This document shows, in pieces, positions 33,498 through 41,509 of a stretch of DNA of 56,841 bases. Both the position numbers and the translations under genes were made by a program. The stretch is taken from the NCBI GenBank assembly GCA_018672475.1, contig JABHFS010000099.1:1-56841 (forward strand), given 5' to 3'. Within the stretch, counting starts at the first letter, position 1; every line of letters starts with the position of its first letter. Source of the stretch: Gemmatimonadota bacterium (GTDB taxonomy: Bacteria; Latescibacterota; UBA2968; UBA8231). The notes under the pieces were generated by a model. The model had not been told where the DNA came from and did no database searches. It saw only the letters and a list, made by a program, of their open reading frames with translations.

Positions 33498-34289
33498 CTA
33501 TACCTCATTGTAGAATTGCGCGATAAATTCGCGGTGAATGGCCTTGTCCTGGTATTTATCCGCTGCCCCTTCTGCCAGGTCCGCCGTTGAATAGCCGCTG
33601 GCAATGGCGAAAGCTTCGATACTACCCTGCGCCTGGTCGATCCGATAATCCACCCGCCAGGTGCGAAACGCGATGCGAAACCCATCATCCATCGCGACGA
33701 TGCGCTTGCGCTTGGCATCCGTCGGGTCCGTCCTCAGCTGCACCTTGAGAAAATTGAGCAAATCCCAACCGCCATGCACCCCGACCCACTCGATTTGCAC
33801 CGCAGCCTCTACGGCCAATTCTAATGAAAAAACCTGTTCTTCGGCCGCGTCCACCCAACCGGCACCGGCCTCTGGAAAGGCATCGGCATAGGGCAAATAC
33901 GGTTTGACATCGAGCACCGGCGTGCCATCGAGCAGATCGTGTTGCCCCACATGCAAACGGTTGCCTTCTATACCGAGCAATCGCACACAGCTCATACCGA
34001 TGCGATTGGGTCGATGAGGGGACCGCGTCGCAAAAACCCCCAACTTAGCCATGCCCTCGCGCGGCGGTTCAACCAACGCGTGCCAGGTCTCGTTCAAGTG
34101 CAATTCACACAGTAGCCAGATCCGCTCGAATTCAGCTAAACCAGCCAGGCCCTGCTGTAGCGCCTGCCCCTCATTGAGCTGAATCCATGCCTCATTGTCC
34201 GGCGCGATGCTCGCCTGCCTGGCGGCCTCATAGCGATAGCGCTGCGCACACTCCACATAGCCGATCGGAGAAAAATCAGTCAAATACAA
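33498..34289 (-). CDS. trmO: tRNA (t6A37) N6-methyltransferase TrmO
   Basis: A 263-residue protein with the TsaA/TrmO beta-barrel fold. The block GVFATRSPHRPNRIGMSCVRL and LDGTPVLDVKPYLPY are diagnostic. It methylates the t6A at position 37 of threonine tRNAs using SAM. The length includes the C-terminal domain of Escherichia coli YaeB plus a small extension. It heads a minus-strand cluster with the sulfatase starting 3 bases after it, an odd pairing of a housekeeping tRNA enzyme with catabolic genes. Confidence 0.88.
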   Translation of the reverse strand: MYLTDFSPIGYVECAQRYRYEAARQASIAPDNEAWIQLNEGQALQQGLAGLAEFERIWLLCELHLNETWHALVEPPREGMAKLGVFATRSPHRPNRIGMSCVRLLGIEGNRLHVGQHDLLDGTPVLDVKPYLPYADAFPEAGAGWVDAAEEQVFSLELAVEAAVQIEWVGVHGGWDLLNFLKVQLRTDPTDAKRKRIVAMDDGFRIAFRTWRVDYRIDQAQGSIEAFAIASGYSTADLAEGAADKYQDKAIHREFIAQFYNEV

Positions 34290-34471
34290 ATTCCTTATTT
34301 AACAACATTCTTCAAACCTCCCCCCGTGCTGATCGTCGATCAGCCCTCCTCCATCCTCAGATGTTCACCCCCACAGCCCCAAACACTTCTCAAATCGAAC
34401 GACGACGCACTGCAAATTATACGACACTCCAGAACAACAGCCAATGCCCCATACTCTTGACCCTGAGAGCA

Positions 34472-35293
34472 ATGCAACCGTTTATAGATTCCATGCACAC
34501 CTTGCTCCGTCCACTCGACAAAACAGCTACCGACCTCGTCGACCTGCCGGACGTCCGCTACTTCGGCCGCTGTCCCACAACCGGCCAAGAACGGTCCCTG
34601 CGCCCGACACCCGAAGTCATCGCCGCCGCAGAGAAACTCAAACGCTACTTGGCGACGAGGCGCACGACCGACACCTTCAACACCAAAGGCATCTACGCGC
34701 CTTTCACCGGCAAGATGTTCGGCGTCATGCTGTGTAGAGATACCGAGGGACACTTGGGCACGCTGCGCGCCTTTTCCGGCGGCTGGGCAGGTCATTGGCA
34801 ACCGCCGGGCTGGGTCCCGCCGAGCGGTCATATCGCCGAATTCGAAAAACAGCGCGACGACACCGAACCCCAACTCGCCGAACTGACCCAGTATATCGAG
34901 ACGCTAAAAACCCAATCACTCGCCGACGAACATCAGCGTGAAATAGAAGACTGCAAAGCCGAGCGCCGCCGACTTTCGCGCACGCTCACCGAACAGATCC
35001 ACCGCGCCTACCGCTTCGAAAACCCCCTCGGCGAAGTGCTGCCGCTCACCGAAGTCGACACCGGCAGCCCGCGTCCGCCCACCGGCATGGGCGAATGTTG
35101 CGCGCCCAAACTGCTGCAATACGCCGCCCGCAACCAGCTCGAAGCACTGGGCATCGTCGAATTCTGGTGGGGCACCTCCCCGTCCGCATTGCCTAGGACC
35201 GAAGGCTCCTACTACAGCTCGTGCGAGCACAAATGTTATCCCATTTTGGGTTTCCTGTTGCGCGGAGTGGCCGCGGCCGAGGTCGGCCCGTGA
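34472..35293 (+). CDS. N-terminal part of an RluA-type pseudouridine synthase, encoded separately
   Basis: From ATG 34472 it has 273 residues. GKMFGVMLCRDTEGHLGTLRAFSGG at 80-104, PPGWVPP, GECCAPKLLQYA at 207-218 and EFWWG at 230-234 match the long N-terminal extension that precedes the catalytic domain in a group of about 550-residue RluA-family synthases. Residues about 120-178 are highly charged and likely coiled coil. No catalytic domain is present; the gene ends in a 4-base overlap (GTGA) with a gene for exactly that domain. The pair therefore looks like a fissioned two-subunit enzyme made by coupled translation. Confidence 0.75.
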   Translation: MQPFIDSMHTLLRPLDKTATDLVDLPDVRYFGRCPTTGQERSLRPTPEVIAAAEKLKRYLATRRTTDTFNTKGIYAPFTGKMFGVMLCRDTEGHLGTLRAFSGGWAGHWQPPGWVPPSGHIAEFEKQRDDTEPQLAELTQYIETLKTQSLADEHQREIEDCKAERRRLSRTLTEQIHRAYRFENPLGEVLPLTEVDTGSPRPPTGMGECCAPKLLQYAARNQLEALGIVEFWWGTSPSALPRTEGSYYSSCEHKCYPILGFLLRGVAAAEVGP

Positions 35294-35952
35294 AACAACT
35301 GCCCTCCGACCAACGACACCGGCCGCTATCGGTCGTCCACCACGAAAAAAGCTTCATCGTCATCGACAAACTGCCCGACTTTCTTTCCGTACCGGGCCGT
35401 GGCCCCGAAAGCCAGGATTGCGTCACCGAACGCGTGCGCGAGCTTTTTCCACACGCCGAGGGCTTCCTCGCCGCGCACCGCCTCGATATGGCCACCTCCG
35501 GCCTGATGGTCTTGGGACTCACCCCGCAAGCCCACAAACACCTCTCGCTGCAATTCGAAAAACGCCAAGTCGCTAAAAAATATACTGCGTTGCTTGAAGG
35601 CCAGATCGCAGACGACTCGGGGCACATCGAATTACCCTTCCGCGTCGACTGGCCCAACCGCCCGAAACAAATCCACGACCCCGAACACGGCAAGTTAGGT
35701 ATTACAGATTGGCGCGTGCTCGAAAGATACCCCGACTCGACTCGCGTCGAATTCACCCCACGCACCGGCCGCACCCACCAACTCCGCGTGCACTCCGCGC
35801 ACGCCCTCGGAATCGGCCACGCAATTATCGGCGACCGACTCTACGGCAACCCAGCGCTGGCCGACCGCCTAATGCTACACAGCACCATATTAGCTTTCCA
35901 CCACCCCGAGCACGGCGAACGAATCAGCTTCCGCTCACCAGTACCCTTCTAA
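35290..35952 (+). CDS. RluA-family pseudouridine synthase catalytic domain
   Basis: Starting at GTG 35290 the protein has 220 residues. HRLDMATSGLMVLG at 63-76 holds the catalytic D66, and EFTPRTGRTHQLRVH and GHAIIGDRLYG are the other family motifs. Relatives modify U746 of 23S rRNA and U32 of some tRNAs (RluA) or other positions. There is no S4 domain. The start overlaps the stop of the N-terminal-part gene, and together they rebuild the longer fused form. Which RNA is modified is not readable. Confidence 0.88.
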   Translation: MKQLPSDQRHRPLSVVHHEKSFIVIDKLPDFLSVPGRGPESQDCVTERVRELFPHAEGFLAAHRLDMATSGLMVLGLTPQAHKHLSLQFEKRQVAKKYTALLEGQIADDSGHIELPFRVDWPNRPKQIHDPEHGKLGITDWRVLERYPDSTRVEFTPRTGRTHQLRVHSAHALGIGHAIIGDRLYGNPALADRLMLHSTILAFHHPEHGERISFRSPVPF

Positions 35953-36041
35953 ATACACCGCCCATCTCACCCCAAAACGCTGACAAGGCGGAGGGGAGAC
36001 CGCAGTCCTCACACCCACCGGCAGACATTTTAAGACCGTTT

Positions 36042-37568
36042 CTATGGGGCATAAAGATTGCGCGAACGATACTGAAAAAGAATCATCCGCCGATCTTCCT
36101 TTCCCATCCACGGATAAGCCCCATGCCCCTGCGTCGCCCCCAAAAATAACAATACATCGCCCGCTTTCATCGCCACGTGTTTGACCAGCCCCATCTCGTT
36201 TTCGCACGTCTTGATCCCCTCGGGCATAGGATAAACCGTCTTGTGCGAACCCGGCACGCAGACGAACCCCCCGTCTTCGCGGGTCACGTCGCGCAATTGC
36301 CAAGCCACGTTGACATAGTCGGTGTAGACACGGCCATTCTGCTGGCGATAGTGGTTGTTCACTCTCGCCGGGGCAGCCGGCGAGTGCAACCTGTGCCCGG
36401 CAGAGCCCTTCGCCAACAGAAATCCGCTGCCCAGCATGCACTCATAACCGCTGCCCATCATCCAGTTCAGTCGCTGGATCAATACCGGGTCGGCGATCAT
36501 CCGCTGGAAAGATTCACCATGCGGTGCGGGCAACGCCCACGGGTCGGCTATCGATGAACGCGGAACCCCCTTGCTGCCCAAGGGCGTTTCTTCGGCGGCG
36601 ACCGGGGCGCCGATCTGAATCCGTTCGGGGTTGGCGTCAATGGCCTCATTCGCCGCTTTGAGCCACGCTTCGTCCATCACCCCCCGCAAGACCAGGTGGC
36701 CGTTGAGATCCCAGTAATAAAATTCTTTTTCGTCGATCCCCGAATCGGGGTCGCGGATATAAATCGACGGATGAAAGACCTCTGCCTCCTCCGCCAGCCA
36801 AACTTTTTGACCATCTGAATGCACCACCGGAAAGGGTTGGGATCGATCGGGATTGTGCAAAACCGCACGCTCCAACTCAGCCAAGTCCGCCGTCCACTCT
36901 GGCATTTCATCACCTGCGCCGTCGATTTCCGACTCCATCCCAGGGCGCACACCCGCACTGATATAAGCGCACTCTAGCAGACGCTGCGTCGCTTTGCCCG
37001 GGACAGGCTGCAGCCCCCGCATCAACGATTCCGCGCAAATCATCAAATCACCCGCCTGCAACACCGGTTGTTCAAGCAATCCCATATCGTCGGTCCCAGC
37101 AACCAAGTCACGCGGCGCGTCCACTGTACTATTGTGGCTCGCCGGTACTACCACCAATCCTCCGTCACCCGGCCCCACCTCCGCCAGCGCCCAATACACC
37201 CGTACGCCCTGACAAAAACGGTCGCCATTGTGCTGGCGATAAGCTCGTGACCAATCGATCCATTCGCCACCGCCGGTCAGTGGTTTCGCTTCTTCGCAAC
37301 CACCGAGCAAACGCAGCGACTCGTCGAGCCGGAACCCCTCGCCACAAAACTGCCGCAAATAGCCCGTCAACACCGGATGCTCGCGCAGGGCGACCAGGGG
37401 GTTGTCCGCTGGCCCCGTCCAGCGCAACGGTCCACTACTGGAATCGCGTTGGTCCAAGGCCCTATTGCAGGCTTTTAACTCGGCCGCGGTCAGGACACCG
37501 GGAATGACCAGGTAACCCGCCACATCGAAACGGTAATTTTCTTCGTTGCTCATCGTCTGCGTACCCAT
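36042..37568 (-). CDS. Tandem phytanoyl-CoA dioxygenase-like protein
   Basis: A 508-residue protein made of two PhyH-like modules. The starts correspond (YRFDVAGYLVIPGVLT at 12-27, YYWDLNGHLVLRGVMD at 284-299), as do the cores (VYWALAEVGPGDGGLVVVPASHNS and VAWQLRDVTREDGGFVCVPGSHKT). In the second module H395 (HRLHSP) and H482 (ATQGHGAYPW) could bind iron. In the first module the same positions lack histidines (the distal one reads LMRGLQ), so it is probably catalytically dead. GGAG lies 6 bases before the ATG at 37568. It is a single gene, divergent from an enolase-superfamily gene. Confidence 0.8.
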   Translation of the reverse strand: MGTQTMSNEENYRFDVAGYLVIPGVLTAAELKACNRALDQRDSSSGPLRWTGPADNPLVALREHPVLTGYLRQFCGEGFRLDESLRLLGGCEEAKPLTGGGEWIDWSRAYRQHNGDRFCQGVRVYWALAEVGPGDGGLVVVPASHNSTVDAPRDLVAGTDDMGLLEQPVLQAGDLMICAESLMRGLQPVPGKATQRLLECAYISAGVRPGMESEIDGAGDEMPEWTADLAELERAVLHNPDRSQPFPVVHSDGQKVWLAEEAEVFHPSIYIRDPDSGIDEKEFYYWDLNGHLVLRGVMDEAWLKAANEAIDANPERIQIGAPVAAEETPLGSKGVPRSSIADPWALPAPHGESFQRMIADPVLIQRLNWMMGSGYECMLGSGFLLAKGSAGHRLHSPAAPARVNNHYRQQNGRVYTDYVNVAWQLRDVTREDGGFVCVPGSHKTVYPMPEGIKTCENEMGLVKHVAMKAGDVLLFLGATQGHGAYPWMGKEDRRMILFQYRSRNLYAP

Positions 37569-37606
37569 AGAATGCTCCCATCTATGATCACCTGCACAGC
37601 GGAGTA

Positions 37607-37636
37607 TTGTCTACTCCTCTAAGATTGTGGTATCAT
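37607..37636 (+). promoter_or_regulatory. Candidate promoter for the gene at 37691
   Basis: TTGTCT at 37607-37612 and TATCAT at 37631-37636, 18 bases apart, about 55 bases before the GTG start. Confidence 0.4.
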
Positions 37637-37690
37637 AGTAGCCTCTGAGCCCGCGCCACGCAAAATCCTAACGGCCGAAGGAGACACCCG

Positions 37691-38695
37691 GTGAAAATAA
37701 CCCACGTCGAACTCTACGAAATCGAAATCCCCCCGATCCCGCCCATCGCCCGCTACTTTCCCAAGATCTACGATATCACCCTTTGCCGCGTACAGACCGA
37801 TGAAGGCCTCGAAGGTTGGGGCGAATATCAAAGTACTAAAGCCACCGGCCAAGCGCAGGCCGCCGCCCTCGTCGGCGAAGACCCGCTGGCCCTGGATCCC
37901 TATGCCCTGCCCGACGCCTTCACCTGTGCCTTGCTCGATATCGCAGGCCAAGCTTATAGCATCCCATTGCACCGCTTCTTCGGTGCCCAGGTCCGCGACA
38001 AGGTGCCGGTGTCCTATTGGTCCTGCCATATGGAACCGCACGAAACAGCAGCCGAGGCCGCTGTCGGCGCTAGCCTCGGTTTTACCAACCACAAACTCAA
38101 GGCGCGGTCGTGGGATATCGTCGAGACCGTACGACTGATGAAAGAGGCCACCAGCACCGACTACACCGTCGGCGTCGACCCCAATACCGAATTCGCCCTT
38201 TTGCCCAACGCGGCACGTCTCGCCAGCGAACTCGAAGCCTTCGGCACCGTATCGGTCTTTGAAGACCCGATGCTCAAAAACAACCTCGAATGGTATCGCA
38301 TGCTGCGCGAAAAAACGCACATTGCCATCGCCCTGCATTTAGGCGCGCCCTCCGACGTACTGGCGGCGCTCAAAGCCGAATGTATTGACTATGTCAACCT
38401 CGGCGGCTCGGCGCTGCAAATCCGGCAGGCGGCCGCACTCGCCCATGCCGCCGACGTACCGTGCTGGGTGCAGATGGGCGGGTTGTGCACCGGGGTCATG
38501 GCCGCCTATTCTGTGCATTTACAGGCTACGCTGGCCAATGCCACCCTGCCCTGCGACGAGCTGCCCTTTACGCGAGAAGCCGATGTAGTAGCAGAGGGGC
38601 TCGTATTGCAGGCCGGACATTTCACCGTGCCTTCCGGGCCAGGGCTGGGCATCACCATCAATATGGACGTGATCGAGCGCTATCGCGTCGCCTAA
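37691..38695 (+). CDS. Enolase-superfamily (mandelate racemase/MLE-like) protein
   Basis: A 334-residue protein beginning at GTG 37691 with AAGGAG about 8 bases upstream. The capping domain opens MKITHVELYEIEIP; the barrel has K135 and K137 in HKLKARS (KxK general base), D163 in GVDPNTE and E191 in FEDPM as metal ligands. At the third ligand position, where D or E is expected, the text is IALHLGAPSD with histidine or leucine. The protein may bind metal differently or act without it. The length is a little short for the group (about 360-390). Substrates of relatives are sugar acids and cycloisomerase or dipeptide compounds. Confidence 0.82.
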   Translation: MKITHVELYEIEIPPIPPIARYFPKIYDITLCRVQTDEGLEGWGEYQSTKATGQAQAAALVGEDPLALDPYALPDAFTCALLDIAGQAYSIPLHRFFGAQVRDKVPVSYWSCHMEPHETAAEAAVGASLGFTNHKLKARSWDIVETVRLMKEATSTDYTVGVDPNTEFALLPNAARLASELEAFGTVSVFEDPMLKNNLEWYRMLREKTHIAIALHLGAPSDVLAALKAECIDYVNLGGSALQIRQAAALAHAADVPCWVQMGGLCTGVMAAYSVHLQATLANATLPCDELPFTREADVVAEGLVLQAGHFTVPSGPGLGITINMDVIERYRVA

Positions 38696-38749
38696 ACACG
38701 CGTTAGCGCAGAAAATAAAAAGTGCGAAATATATAAATACAGCCGATAG

Positions 38750-39025
38750 ACGGGAATTTATTGCGATGAGTTTCGTCTATTCGACGCGATTCGCGCAGAC
38801 ATCGCTAAGAACAGCGTTGATAGGCTCTTTAGCTCTAGCAACTTTGTATTGCCCGCGCGCGCAGAGGCTCAGATCGACCTCAAGCAAAACTGGACGGCCG
38901 GCGCAAGCGACCGCTTTTGGTCCACCGATCAGGGCTCGCGCATCACACCCTACGAGTGGTCCCTCCACTTCGAACAAGCCAACAGCTGTATTCTTGTCTA
39001 CATTATACCCCCATGCAAACCCTAA
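38750..39025 (+). pseudogene. Fragment of a secreted-protein gene
   Basis: A continuous open frame without any ATG runs from after TAG 38747-38749 to TAA 39023-39025. It contains ARAEAQIDLKQNWTAG, then DRFWSTDQGSRITPYEWSLHFEQ. The WTxxxxDxFWxTxQGSxxxPYxWxLxLEQ pattern, as I recall it, occurs at the mature start of exported proteins of unknown function, normally several hundred residues long. Here it ends just inside the rlmG gene. It is a truncated remnant. Confidence 0.4.
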
Positions 39026-40143
39026 CCGTACCACAAGGCGAGTTTAAACTCGCGCGCTACCCCTACCGCGCCAAGGAGCAACTGCGCGCCTGGGACGCTG
39101 CCGACGAATATCTGCTGCACCACCTGCACGATGAAGGGCTACCTGCACAAAATGCAGCCATGCTCATTCTCAACGACGATTCTGGTGCCCTCGCCACCGC
39201 ACTTGCGCCACATCACCCGCAGGCGCTTTCCGATTCCTATCTGACACACCAGGCGACCCTGGCCAATCTGCAGCACAACGATCGCGCTCCAGACGACATT
39301 CGCCTGCTGCACAGCCTAGCCGAGCCAACCGGCCCGCTCGACCTAATACTCTGCAAAATCCCCAAGAGCCTAGCCTTCCTCGAAGACCTGCTGTACCGTA
39401 TTCGCCCACACCTGCACGCAGGAACTCCCCTTATAGGCGCCGGTATGGCCCGCAACATCCACACTTCGACTCTTGAGTTGTTCGAGCGCATCATCGGCCC
39501 GACCCGTACCTCACTCGCGCAAAAAAAAGCCCGGCTCATTTTCAGTACATACGACAACGCGCTTGACCCCGGCCCCAGCCCCTATCCCACGCAATACGCG
39601 CTCGAAAACACCGAGCACACGCTGATTAGCCACGCCAACGTCTTCTCCCGTGAGCGCCTCGACATCGGCACCCGCCTACTGCTCGAACACTTGCCGGCCT
39701 CCGACAAACAACGCACCATCGTCGATCTATGTTGCGGCAATGGCATCATCGGCCTGGTCGCCGCAATGCGCAACCCGCAGGCCGAACTGGCCTTCGCCGA
39801 CGAATCCTTTATGGCCGTCGCCTCGGCCAACGCCAATTTCCAGGCGGCTTTTGGCCGAACACGCAAAGTTTCTTTCATCGTCGGCGACGGTCTCGCCGAC
39901 GCGGCAAAAAAAAATGCCGAGCTCATCCTCTGCAACCCGCCCTTCCACCAACAGCAAGCCGTCGACAACGCCGTACCTTGGCGATTATTTCAGCAATCGC
40001 ATGCCGCGCTAAAAAAAGGCGGTGAGCTCTGGGTAGTCGGCAACCGCCACCTCGACCACCACGTCAAGCTCAAACGCATATTCGGCCATTGTGAGACCGT
40101 TGCCAGCAATCGCAAATTCGTTGTCTTGCGCGCAAAGAAGTAA
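39013..40143 (+). CDS. rlmG: 23S rRNA (guanine1835-N2)-methyltransferase RlmG-like
   Basis: A 376-residue class I SAM methyltransferase, matching the 378-residue RlmG in size. The N-terminal half (1-200) is a degenerate methyltransferase-like domain and the C-terminal half has motif I VDLCCGNGIIGL at 237-248 and the target-base NPPF at 308-311. RsmC is the close alternative; length and N-terminal text favour RlmG. The chosen start is ATG 39013. It makes N2-methylguanosine in 23S rRNA. It stands alone. Confidence 0.82.
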   Translation: MQTLTVPQGEFKLARYPYRAKEQLRAWDAADEYLLHHLHDEGLPAQNAAMLILNDDSGALATALAPHHPQALSDSYLTHQATLANLQHNDRAPDDIRLLHSLAEPTGPLDLILCKIPKSLAFLEDLLYRIRPHLHAGTPLIGAGMARNIHTSTLELFERIIGPTRTSLAQKKARLIFSTYDNALDPGPSPYPTQYALENTEHTLISHANVFSRERLDIGTRLLLEHLPASDKQRTIVDLCCGNGIIGLVAAMRNPQAELAFADESFMAVASANANFQAAFGRTRKVSFIVGDGLADAAKKNAELILCNPPFHQQQAVDNAVPWRLFQQSHAALKKGGELWVVGNRHLDHHVKLKRIFGHCETVASNRKFVVLRAKK

Positions 40144-40443
40144 CCCTCTAAAACACTAACCGCTCTTTGTCTATAACACCTATTTTGAAATGACCTAATT
40201 AGCGCAAAAAGCAACGACTGGACTGTATTTTTCATCATCATAGTTCAGTACGGGCGACACGATCAGCACTGCGTCCAAACGCTGCATGCCCCTCAGTGAT
40301 AAACCCGACATCCGCCTACCGCCGTCGCGACCACTGCCCCACTATGCCCTTTTTTACCAGCGAAATCATCTTTTTTATTGCCATTATCCCGCCTTCACCC
40401 CTACACTCATAAACGCCGCAAACACACCGAACAGAGGACACAA
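40144..40443 (+). promoter_or_regulatory. Intergenic region with candidate promoter
   Basis: No gene is supported in these 300 bases. TTGCCA at 40378-40383 and TACACT at 40402-40407, 18 bases apart, could drive the dehydrogenase gene at 40444, whose AGAGGA ribosome site lies just before the ATG. Confidence 0.35.
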
Positions 40444-41460
40444 ATGACTCAACGCGTCAAAATCGCCCTAGTAGGCTGCGGCAATATCGCCCAGTCTCAC
40501 TGGAAAGGCCTACAAGCCGAAGCGCCGCAAATCGAAGTAACCGCCATCGTCGACACCCATACCGAAAGAGCGGCCGCGATGGCCGAACAGACCGGCGCGA
40601 AAGCCTATACCTCCCTCGAACAAGCCCTCTCGACCGGCGACTTCGATGCCGTTGACATCATGCTGCCGCACTACCTGCACGAAGAGACCGCCATCAGCGC
40701 TTTCGCCGCCGGCAAACACGTCGTGCTCGAAAAACCGATGGCCCCAACCATAGACGCCTGCGACCGCATCCTCGCCGCGGCCAAAGCCGCCGGCACCGTC
40801 TTTATGATCGCCGAGCAGTCGCACTACTGGCCCGACACGCTCAAAGTGCAGGAATTGATAAGTAGCGGCGCCATCGGCGAAATTATCACCGCCCGCGCCT
40901 ATTTCGGCAACGCGGCCGGCATCCACACCGGCCCGAAACCCTGGCGCTACGAGTTGGCCAAGTCCGGCGGCGGTATCTGCATGGATGGCGGCGCGCATTG
41001 GATTCGGCCGCTGAGAATGTGGCTCGGCGAAGTCGACGAGGTCGTCGCGGTCACCGGCCATCCAAAAGAAGAGATGGAAGGCGAGTCCTACGCCCGCTCA
41101 ATGCTGCGTTTCGAATCCGGTGTCGTCGCGGTCTTCGACGCGCTTGACGGCGGCATGTTCATCGGACCCGGCGAAGAATTTCGCATCACCGGCACGCTCG
41201 GCGAACTGGTCATTGAAAAAGGCAACGACGGCCACTTAATCCGCTACGACGAAACCCACCCCGATGGCGAAATTATCATGAGCAAACGCCCGGGGCGCGG
41301 CCCGGCGAGTTTCGGCTACGAGCTGCGCGACTTTTCCCGCGCGGTCTTGGAGGGCAAAACATTAGAAGCAAGCCCCGAATACTCGCTCGGCGAATTGCGC
41401 ACCGCCTTGGCGATCTACCGCTCGGCGGCAAGCGGACAATGGGAGAAAGTCTGGGCCTAG
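40444..41460 (+). CDS. Gfo/Idh/MocA family oxidoreductase
   Basis: A 338-residue dehydrogenase: IALVGCGNIAQSHWKGL (Rossmann), LEKPMAPT and GGICMDGGAHWIRPL with the active-site histidine. It differs clearly from the other four members in this window. The frame is open to 40378, but ATG 40444 with AGAGGA upstream precedes the conserved start. It is a single gene between RlmG and the ABC-F gene. Substrate not readable. Confidence 0.9.
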   Translation: MTQRVKIALVGCGNIAQSHWKGLQAEAPQIEVTAIVDTHTERAAAMAEQTGAKAYTSLEQALSTGDFDAVDIMLPHYLHEETAISAFAAGKHVVLEKPMAPTIDACDRILAAAKAAGTVFMIAEQSHYWPDTLKVQELISSGAIGEIITARAYFGNAAGIHTGPKPWRYELAKSGGGICMDGGAHWIRPLRMWLGEVDEVVAVTGHPKEEMEGESYARSMLRFESGVVAVFDALDGGMFIGPGEEFRITGTLGELVIEKGNDGHLIRYDETHPDGEIIMSKRPGRGPASFGYELRDFSRAVLEGKTLEASPEYSLGELRTALAIYRSAASGQWEKVWA

Positions 41461-41509
41461 TCTGGGGCGGGCATACCGCGATCAGCTATTTAGCGTACAT
41501 TTATAAGCT

